From Clostridiales bacterium (GTDB lineage Bacteria > Bacillota > Clostridia > Christensenellales > Borkfalkiaceae): a stretch of 37,923 nt of DNA. Within the stretch, counting starts at the first letter, position 1. Each line of letters starts with the position of its first letter. The stretch spans positions 1 to 37,923 of the forward strand of contig SVHO01000009.1 in NCBI GenBank assembly GCA_015055725.1. Direction: 5' to 3'. The notes under the pieces were generated by a model. That model was given only the letters and a program-made list of their open reading frames with translations. It searched no databases and was not told where the DNA came from. Positions 31,163 through 37,923 of the stretch are shown here, piece by piece. The translations under genes were made by a program, and so were the position numbers.

Positions 31163-33097
31163 ATGAAAAAGATTTTGCTCAAAGTTTTTATCGCTATTCT
31201 TTGTGTTTGCACCATTTGCTCAACCCTTGTTGGTTGTAAAGATTCCGAATGGGGCGGAACTTCTATGAAAGACTGGGGTGAAGTTAAAAAACAATCACTT
31301 GGCGGTTTTGTTGCAGAAACGGAAAATTATATTTATTTGATTAACGGCAGTGCCAATTCTAACGATAGCAACTCGTTCGGAAAACCTGTTAAAGGGTCTT
31401 TGATTGCCGTTGAAAAAGCGTCTTTTGGAACGGGCAACGTTAAAACTGAAGTGGTTGTTCCAAAATTGTTTGCATCAAAAGATTATTCCGCAGGCGTTTA
31501 TATTTTTGGTAATTACGTTTATTACGGTTCACCAAGCACGGATAAACGCCCAGACGGAACGATAGCGAAAACTGAAATGAAGTTTTTAAGAACTAAACTT
31601 GACGGCACGGGAACGACTGAGTTGTTCACAACGTCAACTTTGGCGCTTGAATATAGAATGGTTGAGGCAAGCGACGGCGTTTACGTTGTTTACTATAATA
31701 ACCAAAATTCGTCAATAATCAGCAAAAACCTTACCACGGGTAAAACTATAACCGTTGCTAAAACTGATGAAAAGACTGAAGGTAGAGAATCTTTAAATAA
31801 CTTTGTTATTATGGAAAATGAAGTGACGGGTCAAGCGGTAGTTGTTTACACCACCACCGTTTACACGACTGATTATAACACAGAAATGGTTGAAGACGGA
31901 AATCAAAGACCCACTGCATCTTATAATAAAGTTTATGCTTATAAGGCGGGTGACGGATTAGCGCCAAACGAAGAAAACTATGGAACGCTTATTTATGACG
32001 GAAGCGTAGGCGACAAAACGTATGACATTTTGCAAGTTGATAAAAAATACGTGTTCTACACCCAAACCAATCTTAACCAAGTGGTTGAAACTTACGGCGT
32101 GAGCATTGAAGCGTTTATGCAAAAACAAACGGGTGAAAAAGTTTTCGCTGATTACGTTAAAACAACTAACCTTATTGAAAGTTTAGAAGAAGTTTACGTT
32201 CTTGACACCGAAAAAGGTGAACTTTATAAAGACACCATGCTTCTTTCTCAAAAGGGCGCAACCAAACATCGCGTTGCAGTTTGTTCGACTTTAAGTAGCC
32301 TTATAATGAAGAAAGGAGACTTCATCTATTACTACAATTCAAACAATAAAATTTGCAAAATTTTTATAGGCGCAGGAAAGGCTGAATATACGTTTGGTGA
32401 ACAAACGGTTGAATATGTGGCTGAAGAAGCAAGCGAAATTCTCGTTTCTGATGATACCGTTGCAACCACTTGGTATCAACCAGAAATCGTCACGTTAAAC
32501 GGTGTTGAATATCTTTTCTATTGCGATAACTCTGCGGAAGGCCTTGAATATATCAAATACGTTAACCTTTCAAACCAAACGATTGCAAACGATACTGACG
32601 AAGATGAAAAGGCTGATGAATTCCTTGCGAACGGTGGCGTGTTTGCTGCTAAAATCACCAATAAAGACAAAGCAAGAATTTTTGATAGCAAAGTAAACAA
32701 AGTTTCAGGTAAACTTGAAAACGGCGTTCTTCCGCTTGAAGAAGATAACGAAGGAAAATATTTCTCTGCATTAATCAACGGTTTGAGAGAAGAATACGAT
32801 AATTTGCCCCAAGCAATAAAAGAAAACGTTAAGAGTGAAACGGTTGAAAAGCTTGAAACTTATGAAAAAGCAATTGATATTTCAAACCTTCTCAAAACGT
32901 TAGATGGCGTTAAAGATATTGAAGAGTATGAAGAAACCGACGCTGAATATATTGCACTTGAAAACGCATATAATTCAATCAAAAAGCAAATGAATAAGCA
33001 CTATTCATCATCTAACTATGAAAGCATTGATGCGCTTATTGAAAACGACCTCAAAGCAAACTTTACAAAGGCAAGAAACACTTTTGACGCTGAATAA
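31163..33097 (+). CDS. Large lipoprotein of unknown function
   Basis: 644 residues from the ATG at 31163 (CGGAG ribosome binding site); the open frame extends upstream over the promoter and is not used. The signal peptide ends in a lipobox (LVGC, then KDSEWGG). The middle is beta-rich with repeated pairs such as GNYVYYGS, DKKYVFYTQ, GDFIYYYN and VEYLFYCD, suggestive of propeller-like sheets of the DUF5050 type (weak). The last 130 residues are helical and acidic (YFSALINGLREEYDNLPQAIKENV...). It should be tethered to the outer membrane face. No enzyme motif was recognised. It is monocistronic. Confidence 0.82.
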   Translation: MKKILLKVFIAILCVCTICSTLVGCKDSEWGGTSMKDWGEVKKQSLGGFVAETENYIYLINGSANSNDSNSFGKPVKGSLIAVEKASFGTGNVKTEVVVPKLFASKDYSAGVYIFGNYVYYGSPSTDKRPDGTIAKTEMKFLRTKLDGTGTTELFTTSTLALEYRMVEASDGVYVVYYNNQNSSIISKNLTTGKTITVAKTDEKTEGRESLNNFVIMENEVTGQAVVVYTTTVYTTDYNTEMVEDGNQRPTASYNKVYAYKAGDGLAPNEENYGTLIYDGSVGDKTYDILQVDKKYVFYTQTNLNQVVETYGVSIEAFMQKQTGEKVFADYVKTTNLIESLEEVYVLDTEKGELYKDTMLLSQKGATKHRVAVCSTLSSLIMKKGDFIYYYNSNNKICKIFIGAGKAEYTFGEQTVEYVAEEASEILVSDDTVATTWYQPEIVTLNGVEYLFYCDNSAEGLEYIKYVNLSNQTIANDTDEDEKADEFLANGGVFAAKITNKDKARIFDSKVNKVSGKLENGVLPLEEDNEGKYFSALINGLREEYDNLPQAIKENVKSETVEKLETYEKAIDISNLLKTLDGVKDIEEYEETDAEYIALENAYNSIKKQMNKHYSSSNYESIDALIENDLKANFTKARNTFDAE

Positions 33098-33117
33098 AGT
33101 TTTATAAAACGAACGTT

Positions 33118-33155
33118 AAAAGCCAAAACTCAAAATGAGTTTTGGCTTTTTATTT
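33118..33155 (+). terminator. Terminator of the large lipoprotein gene
   Basis: A 15-bp stem (33118-33132 with 33136-33150) and a 3-base loop, then TATTTTT. Confidence 0.92.
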
Positions 33156-33202
33156 TTGTTGGGCGATTATTTTTTTACAAAAATAAAAATATTGTAATTT
33201 AT

Positions 33203-33256
33203 TGTCGAAAACACAAATAAATGACTAATTAAAATAAATTTGTACAAAATTCGACA
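33203..33256 (+). promoter_or_regulatory. Two perfect Spo0A boxes upstream of spo0A
   Basis: TGTCGAA at 33203-33209 and its inverse TTCGACA at 33250-33256 both match the 0A-box consensus exactly. They lie roughly 64 and 111 bases upstream of the predicted start site. Confidence 0.75.
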
Positions 33257-33284
33257 AATATTTTACAAAATTTATTATAAACGC

Positions 33285-33313
33285 TTGCACAAGGCTAGCA
33301 AATGTTGTAAAAT
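33285..33313 (+). promoter_or_regulatory. Promoter of spo0A
   Basis: TTGCAC (33285-33290), 17-base spacer, TAAAAT (33308-33313). Transcription would start near 33320. Confidence 0.75.
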
Positions 33314-33344
33314 AAAATCGAAATTTTTATTTTGGAGGTTAGAT

Positions 33345-34106
33345 ATGCATAAAAATACTATATTTTTATTGCAAGATACCAAAGAGTTGATTGATGAACT
33401 TACGACAAAGTTTTCTGAGTGCGAAAATTTTGAGGTTGTTGGCGCAACGACTGACGCAATTTCTGCAATTTCAATGATAGCCGATAAAAAACCAAAGGTT
33501 ATTATAACGGGTATTGTTCTTTCGGGGTATGATGGGCTTGCAGTTATAAACAAGGTTAAGGAAATGGAAGTTAAAAGCAAAATTGTCGTTTTAAGCGCGC
33601 TTTCTAGCGACGAAGTTATTGCTAAAACCGTTAACGCTGGTGCAGACTATTTTATGGCCAAACCTTGCCGTTTTGAAGTTCTTAAAGATAGGGTTGAAAG
33701 TTTAATTAATGGTGCGGAAGTTATGCCGATTGAAAAAAGAGAAAAATCACTGCATAAAGTTTCACTTGAAGAAAAAATAAGCAAAATATTCATTAACGTA
33801 GGAATCCCACCGCATATCAAAGGATACGGCTTTTTAAGAGAAGGTGTTATGATGGCGGTTGAAGACCCCGCAATTATGAATAACATCACCAAAAAACTTT
33901 ATCCCTCTATCGGTGAAAAGTATAACACTACGGCAAGCAAGGTTGAGCGCGCTATCCGTCACGCAATAGAAGTCGCTTGGAATAGGGGAAGGATAGAGAG
34001 TATAAACAATATATTAGGCGTGCGCGCGTATATCGGCGCAGAAAAACCAACTAACGGCGAATTTATAGCACTCGTCGCTGATAAAATGCTACTTGAACAA
34101 GCGTAA
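33345..34106 (+). CDS. spo0A: Spo0A-type response regulator with a degenerate receiver
   Basis: 253 residues from the ATG at 33345 with GGAGG upstream. The C-terminal Spo0A domain (about 145-253) is well kept: VGIPPHIKGYGFLREG, ITKKLYPSIGEKYNTTASKV and VERAIRHAIEVAWNRG, followed by KPTNGEFIALVADKMLLE. The N-terminal receiver is not: aligned with B. subtilis Spo0A, the phospho-acceptor Asp is Gly56 (codon GGT, 33510-33512; VIITGIVLSGYDGLAV), and the acidic pair D10-D11 is Q10-D11. The conserved Lys (MAKP) remains and Thr is Ser84. Normal phosphorelay activation therefore seems unlikely. The protein may act constitutively or through another signal. It appears to be a monocistronic gene. Confidence 0.92.
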   Translation: MHKNTIFLLQDTKELIDELTTKFSECENFEVVGATTDAISAISMIADKKPKVIITGIVLSGYDGLAVINKVKEMEVKSKIVVLSALSSDEVIAKTVNAGADYFMAKPCRFEVLKDRVESLINGAEVMPIEKREKSLHKVSLEEKISKIFINVGIPPHIKGYGFLREGVMMAVEDPAIMNNITKKLYPSIGEKYNTTASKVERAIRHAIEVAWNRGRIESINNILGVRAYIGAEKPTNGEFIALVADKMLLEQA

Positions 34107-34139
34107 AATAGGAGAAAAATAGTTAAAAAACTTAAGGTG

Positions 34140-34200
34140 AAAGGCTGTGAAAGAGCGCAGAGATATAAAAATAAGCGCATTTTTGCAGTCTTTTATAATA
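34140..34200 (+). terminator. Imperfect terminator-like hairpin after spo0A
   Basis: A 9-bp outer stem (34140-34148 with 34185-34193, two G-U pairs) has an inner GCGC/GCGC helix (34155-34158 with 34175-34178). A T-rich tail follows. The large interior loop makes it unusual. Confidence 0.4.
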
Positions 34201-34248
34201 AAGAAAAGAAAAGTTAAAAAATTTTTTAAAAAAGTTCTAAAAAACAGT

Positions 34249-34277
34249 TTACAAATTCACCGCGTATATATATAATA
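34249..34277 (+). promoter_or_regulatory. Promoter of the acidic zinc-ribbon protein gene
   Basis: TTTACA (34249-34254), 17-base spacer, TATAAT (34272-34277). The leader is about 90 bases long. Confidence 0.8.
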
Positions 34278-34292
34278 ATTGCATTCAACATT

Positions 34293-34334
34293 ATAGTTGT
34301 GAAAAGCGTTTTCTAACGCGTATAAGAACTATAA
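34293..34334 (+). promoter_or_regulatory. Structured 5' leader of the acidic protein gene
   Basis: TATAGTT (34293-34299) pairs with AACTATA (34328-34334), enclosing a second hairpin GCGTT (34307-34311) with AACGC (34316-34320). It lies between the transcription start and the ribosome binding site. Confidence 0.4.
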
Positions 34335-34375
34335 AAATAAACAATAAATATATATGATATATACGGAGAATAAAT

Positions 34376-34870
34376 ATGGCTGAATACGTTAAATGTCCGC
34401 GTTGTGATTTGAATTACATGAAAAAGGGCGAAGAGTATTGTGACGTTTGTAAGGCGGAACTTAAAAAAGGACCGCAACTTATATTTGCCGTTGACGATAT
34501 TGACGACGACGTTGATGCTTGGGAACTTTGCCCCATTTGTCATCAAAACCACGTTAAACCGGGCGAAAGCATGTGTGCTAAATGTGCTGAAGAGCGCGAT
34601 TATAAAGATTCAAGGGAAGACCCTGACGATGAATCTTGGAAGGAATTCCTTGACGACGAAGAAGAGGAAGAAGAGGAAGATGAAGAAATGCTCTCTTTGA
34701 ATAAACTTGCCGAAGAAGAAGGTGAGTTTGACGACGAAGAAGAGGAAGAAATTGTTAGCGAAGAAGAGCCTGACGACTTTGATATTCCTGACGTTGATAG
34801 TGACGATTTTATCGGTGACGACGAAGACGAAGAGGATGAAGACGACGAGGACGACGAAGAAGATTACTAA
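34376..34870 (+). CDS. Acidic protein with two zinc ribbons, function unknown
   Basis: 164 residues; CGGAG precedes the ATG. Two CxxC pairs make the first ribbon (CPRC, residues 8-11, and CDVC near 22) and two the second (CPIC near 53 and CAKC near 67). From about residue 75 the protein is nearly all D and E, including runs of acidic residues to the end. The tail resembles the acidic extensions of RNA polymerase delta or histone-chaperone-like proteins only in composition. A nucleic-acid mimic or RNA polymerase-associated role is one guess; no function can be assigned. It lies directly before veg. Confidence 0.7.
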   Translation: MAEYVKCPRCDLNYMKKGEEYCDVCKAELKKGPQLIFAVDDIDDDVDAWELCPICHQNHVKPGESMCAKCAEERDYKDSREDPDDESWKEFLDDEEEEEEEDEEMLSLNKLAEEEGEFDDEEEEEIVSEEEPDDFDIPDVDSDDFIGDDEDEEDEDDEDDEEDY

Positions 34871-34909
34871 TAAGAGTATAAAAAGTTTTTTTTCGGAAAT
34901 AACTTTTAT

Positions 34910-35161
34910 ATGATTAAAAGTGTTTTAAGTTTAAGTCAAGTAAAAGAAGCGATTAAGAAAATGCAACAAAAGAACGTTGACGTGGTGGTTAATCTTGGCA
35001 GAAACAAATTCGTTAGTTTTTCGGGTAAAATAATCGGTGTTTATCCTGCGCTGTTCACGGTTGAGCCGTTTGATAAGGCGTTTAAGGGAAAAACCACCTA
35101 TTCTTATTCTGAATATATGTGTGGGCGCGTTAAACTTAAAGAACGCTCTTATGCTGAGTAA
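34910..35161 (+). CDS. veg: Veg family protein
   Basis: 83 residues: KEAIKKMQQKNVDVVVNLGRNKFVSFSGKIIGVYPALFTVE and TYSYSEYMCGRVKL match the Veg family of Firmicutes (an SH3-like small protein linked to biofilm formation in B. subtilis). The ribosome binding site (CGGAAA) lies in the loop of an AAAAGTT/AACTTTT inverted repeat (34881-34907). Veg followed by a DUF3794/LysM gene and ispE is a conserved clostridial order. Confidence 0.93.
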   Translation: MIKSVLSLSQVKEAIKKMQQKNVDVVVNLGRNKFVSFSGKIIGVYPALFTVEPFDKAFKGKTTYSYSEYMCGRVKLKERSYAE

Positions 35162-35167
35162 AGAAAA

Positions 35168-35201
35168 AACTTGTGCAAAAAACGGCACAAGTTCTTTTTT
35201 T
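35168..35201 (+). terminator. Terminator of veg
   Basis: A 9-bp stem (35168-35176 with 35185-35193) and an 8-base loop are followed by CTTTTTTT. Confidence 0.9.
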
Positions 35202-35264
35202 GTCATAAAACCTACAAACCGTAAATATATTGTAGTATATTGAAAGTGGTTTTTTGGAGGGGTT

Positions 35265-36776
35265 ATGGCATTTGAACCTGTGTTTGAAAAAATAAGTTTT
35301 AATTGTGTTAAAAAAAGCGTTTCGGAACAAATTAAAGCAGAGTGCAAAGTTGAGATTCCAATAGAAGAAATTTCTCACGTTATAAACGTTTCTGCGTGGG
35401 CGGTGATTTCTGAAAGCAGTTTAGAAAACGGTGTTGCGGAATACGGTGGTAAAGCCGTTTTTTACGTTAGTTATGCCGATAGTGAAGGCGTTTTAAGAAA
35501 GTGTGAACGCGGGGTTGAGTTTAAGGGCAACCTTAAAGACGCTGAGATTAAGACAACTGACCGCGCGTATTTTACGGTTAGCGTTGATAAGACCGAATAC
35601 GACTTAAACGGCTCTAAATTAACGGTCAGCGCATATTTAACCGTGCGCGCTAAACTTGACGGCTGTGAAAGCGTGAACGCGTTATCCGGTGGGGAAAACT
35701 TGGTTGTAAACCAAAATGAAATCCAAAGTGTAAAAAGTTTTGGCGTTAAGTCAACCGTGTTTCCGTTAGAAGAAGAGTTTGAACTCTCTTATCCCGTTGC
35801 CGAAGTTTTAAGCCATAGAGCGCAAGCGGTTATAACTGCAGTTCAATGCGGGGTGGGTGCTATAATCGTTGACGGTGAAGTTCTATTGTCGGCGATTATG
35901 TTGCAAAAAAACGAAAAAAGTGATATAATAAAAGAAATCAAAACAATGCCGTTTAGGGCGGAAATAGAGTGTGAAGAAGCAATGCCTAATATGCAGGCAA
36001 CGGCGCGTGTGAGAGAAAAATCTTTTAAGACGGACGTTGCCGTTGACGAAGATAGTGGCAAAAGCGTGGTTAGTGCGCAAGTATATTTGCTTTTTGAAGG
36101 CGAAGCGTATTCAGACCAAACGCTAACCGTTGCTACGGACGTTTTCTCCACCGAGCAAGAAGTTGAACTTATCAAGCACGATTTAGAATATTATAAAACG
36201 GGGGAATTGCGCTGTTGCACGCAAGCCGTTTCTGGCAAGGCAGTCACGCCCGATTTACCCGCAGGCACAACTCTTTTAGCCGTTGGTGGAGAAAACGTTG
36301 AAATAGTTAGTAAGCGTTGTGACGGTGAAAAAACGGCAGTCACGGGCGTTATAAACGCCGTGATATATTTAAGAGATAGCGAACAAAAGGTATCTACCGT
36401 TAAAGTTGAAACGCCGTTTGAGTGTAATATTGATTGCCCTATGGGGTGCGACGTGGAAATTGACCTTGTTGCTCGCGCTCAAAAAGCACGCGCACGCATA
36501 ATTTCCGTGAACGAAATAGAGTTAGAAACGGAAATTGCGTTTACCGTTTATCCACACGAAAAAAGCCAAATTAAAATTATCGGTGAAATTAAAGCCTTGG
36601 GCGAAAAAAAGAAAAATTCTTGCGCGTTAAGCGTTTATATCCCTGTTGAAGGCGAAGAACTTTGGTCTTTATCTAAAAGGCTAAACGTTTGCCCAAGCGC
36701 GCTTTTATCAACAAATCCCGAACTAACCTTTCCGTTAACGGGAAAAGAAAGAATTGTGGTTTATAGACAAAAATAA
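35265..36776 (+). CDS. sipL: DUF3794 and LysM protein, SipL/SpoVID-type spore morphogenesis factor
   Basis: 503 residues with a strong GGAGG. The first 400 residues are repeated all-beta segments of the DUF3794 type (ECKVEIPIEEISHVINVSAWAVI; SYPVAEVLSHRAQAVITAVQCGVGAIIVDGEVLLSAIM; VETPFECNIDCPMGCDVEIDLVARAQKARARIISVNEIELETEIAF). The end (about 455-503) is a LysM domain (VEGEELWSLSKRLNVCPSALLSTNPEL). In clostridia SipL binds SpoIVA during spore coat assembly. The neighbours veg and ispE match that locus. The gene name rests on architecture and context. Confidence 0.85.
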   Translation: MAFEPVFEKISFNCVKKSVSEQIKAECKVEIPIEEISHVINVSAWAVISESSLENGVAEYGGKAVFYVSYADSEGVLRKCERGVEFKGNLKDAEIKTTDRAYFTVSVDKTEYDLNGSKLTVSAYLTVRAKLDGCESVNALSGGENLVVNQNEIQSVKSFGVKSTVFPLEEEFELSYPVAEVLSHRAQAVITAVQCGVGAIIVDGEVLLSAIMLQKNEKSDIIKEIKTMPFRAEIECEEAMPNMQATARVREKSFKTDVAVDEDSGKSVVSAQVYLLFEGEAYSDQTLTVATDVFSTEQEVELIKHDLEYYKTGELRCCTQAVSGKAVTPDLPAGTTLLAVGGENVEIVSKRCDGEKTAVTGVINAVIYLRDSEQKVSTVKVETPFECNIDCPMGCDVEIDLVARAQKARARIISVNEIELETEIAFTVYPHEKSQIKIIGEIKALGEKKKNSCALSVYIPVEGEELWSLSKRLNVCPSALLSTNPELTFPLTGKERIVVYRQK

Positions 36777-36793
36777 GGAAAAAAGTTTTACTT

Positions 36794-37663
36794 ATGAAAA
36801 AAATTACTGTTAAAGTTCCTGCAAAAATAAATCTTACTCTTGACGTTTTAGGCGCGAAAAACGGGTATCATCAGATATCTTCGTTGGTCGCGTCTATTGA
36901 CGTTTACGACACAATTACTGCAAAAAAGAGAACGGACGGAAAAATAACTGTATTAAATAAAGGCTTGCCAGTTGATTGCCCTATAATCGAAAACAACGCC
37001 TATAAGGCAAGCAAATTATTTATAGACACCTTCGGCACTTATGGTGTGGATATTATAATTGATAAAAAAATCCCCGTGGGTGGGGGGTTGGGTGGCTCTT
37101 CTGCTGATATAGCAGGTGTTTTGAACGCCCTTAATGCACTTTATGAAATCAACGGAGATATGTCACCGCTTGCAAGCGACTTAGGAAGCGACGCAACTTA
37201 TATGCTATCGGGTGGATACGCCGTTATAAAAAATAGGGGCGAGCAGGTAGAAAAAAAAGATATAGACAAAAAGATTTACCTTTTGTTGATAACAGAGAAC
37301 GGGCAAATTTCCGCAAGAAACGCTTATAAAAAGTTTGACCAAAAGAAAAAGTTTTTCGAACCAAGCACGGATTTAGCGGTTGACGCCCTATATCAAGGTG
37401 ATTTTGAGAGTGCAAAAACGCACTTTAAAAACGACTTGTATCAAAGTGCGTGTGAACTGTTGCCAGCCGTTAAAAACAACGTTTATAATTTGCAAAAGGC
37501 GGGGGCAAACACCACTTTGCTTGCAGGGAGCGGACCAACCGTTCTTGGAATATTCGGCAATAAAAACGAAAGAGACGTCGTTTATAAAAAACTAATCGGC
37601 TTATACGGCGAAAACTTAATAAAAGCGCAAACGGTTATTCCTAAAAACGATAAATTTATATAA
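36794..37663 (+). CDS. ispE: 4-diphosphocytidyl-2-C-methyl-D-erythritol kinase
   Basis: 289 residues of the GHMP kinase fold. N-terminal VKVPAKINLTLDVLGAKNGYH, ATP-binding PVGGGLGGSSADIAGVLNAL (near residue 95) and C-terminal LLAGSGPTVLGIF are diagnostic. It phosphorylates CDP-methylerythritol in the non-mevalonate isoprenoid pathway. It is 17 bases after the SipL-like gene and probably co-transcribed. Confidence 0.96.
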   Translation: MKKITVKVPAKINLTLDVLGAKNGYHQISSLVASIDVYDTITAKKRTDGKITVLNKGLPVDCPIIENNAYKASKLFIDTFGTYGVDIIIDKKIPVGGGLGGSSADIAGVLNALNALYEINGDMSPLASDLGSDATYMLSGGYAVIKNRGEQVEKKDIDKKIYLLLITENGQISARNAYKKFDQKKKFFEPSTDLAVDALYQGDFESAKTHFKNDLYQSACELLPAVKNNVYNLQKAGANTTLLAGSGPTVLGIFGNKNERDVVYKKLIGLYGENLIKAQTVIPKNDKFI

Positions 37664-37719
37664 ATAAAAAACTCACTTTTAATCGTAATAGTCATAGGGA
37701 TTTTTATTTAAACTAAATC

Positions 37720-37762
37720 AAAAAGTGGTTTGTTAAATATTTTTTAACAAACCACTTTTTTT
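37720..37762. terminator. Bidirectional terminator between ispE and the DUF4926 gene
   Basis: An 18-bp inverted repeat (37720-37737 with 37743-37760) and 5-base loop, with T/A tracts on both sides, between convergent genes. Confidence 0.92.
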
Positions 37763-37923
37763 AACCTTGATATTCTTCAACTAATTCTAATAGTTCAGCA
37801 GGAGTTGTTACAACATCTAATGTATCTCCATTAGCATCAAAAAACTCCACTTCAAATGCTTTACCATCATATTCACAAACAATAGTTCCTTCTGCTCCTG
37901 ATGGTATATTTTCATAATCTTGT
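37761..37923 (-). CDS. DUF4926 protein (5' end cut by window edge)
   Basis: The last 53 codons of a reverse-strand gene. The visible sequence includes IPSGAEGTIVCEYDGKAFEV, EFFDANGDTLDVVT and ELLELVEEY, which match DUF4926, a small beta-barrel family often found near toxin or immunity genes. Its codons favour A/T third positions more than the neighbours, which may mean recent acquisition. The stop overlaps the terminator. Confidence 0.7.
   Translation of the reverse strand, partial: QDYENIPSGAEGTIVCEYDGKAFEVEFFDANGDTLDVVTTPAELLELVEEYQG

Noticed and set aside
34137..34217. Possible 26-codon micro-ORF (GTG start) after spo0A
   Set aside because: No properly spaced ribosome binding site; the same bases form a terminator-like hairpin.
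1..37923. CRISPR arrays, tRNA or rRNA genes, insertion sequences, prophage
   Set aside because: Looked for repeated spaced units, cloverleaf-like segments, and transposase or integrase motifs; none were seen.

Overview
The window looks like a chromosomal segment of an anaerobic, low-GC Gram-positive bacterium of the Clostridia. Supporting signs are a spo0A homologue, a DUF3794/LysM (SipL-type) protein, veg, a pyruvate:ferredoxin oxidoreductase, a ferredoxin:thioredoxin reductase-like protein, many AGGAGG-type ribosome binding sites and sigma-A-type promoters. The mixture of sporulation-type regulators with unusual small proteins suggests an uncultured lineage (Christensenellales-like is a guess; the sequence alone cannot fix it).

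Layout. 1-3130: a partial creatininase-family gene, an acyltransferase with a zinc ribbon, and a leftward operon of ZIP metal transporter, ferredoxin:thioredoxin reductase-like protein and thioredoxin. 3244-7443: the leftward block dnaN-rpmH-rnpA-yidD-yidC-khpB. 7444-7926: an AT-rich gap with DnaA-box-like sites, the best origin candidate, although dnaA is not next to it. 7927-9077: rsmG and a SLOG-family gene. 9120-16555: an accessory locus of four paralogous Gfo/Idh/MocA-fold proteins, each with its own promoter and most with a visible terminator, plus an EamA-type transporter and a divergent AraC-family regulator. 16612-19322: an amino-acid-type ABC transporter operon ending in a TrpR/YerC-family repressor; its binding protein appears circularly permuted. 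19556-23056: pyruvate:ferredoxin oxidoreductase. 23272-26502: ecfA1-ecfA2-ecfT-truA. 26549-29286: a leftward lipoprotein and an XRE/zinc-ribbon/membrane gene split over two frames. 29801-30658: rplM-rpsI. 30716-33097: a small low-complexity protein and a large lipoprotein. 33345-37663: spo0A, an acidic zinc-ribbon protein, veg, a SipL-like protein and ispE. The right edge holds the end of a DUF4926 gene.

Most notable points: (1) the Spo0A homologue has Gly at the phospho-acceptor Asp position but an intact DNA-binding domain, and two perfect 0A boxes lie upstream of its promoter; (2) the ABC binding protein has its two halves in swapped order behind a normal lipoprotein signal; (3) two near-identical palindromes around that operon's promoter are good operators for the repressor at the end of the operon; (4) the four Gfo/Idh paralogues all lack the EKP lysine, keep motifs reminiscent of GH109 NAD-dependent glycosidases, and three share a TCC-N6-GGA element over the ribosome binding site; (5) the XRE/membrane gene carries an in-frame A_AAA_AAC heptamer before the frame change. 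All assignments come from reading motifs; no database search was run.
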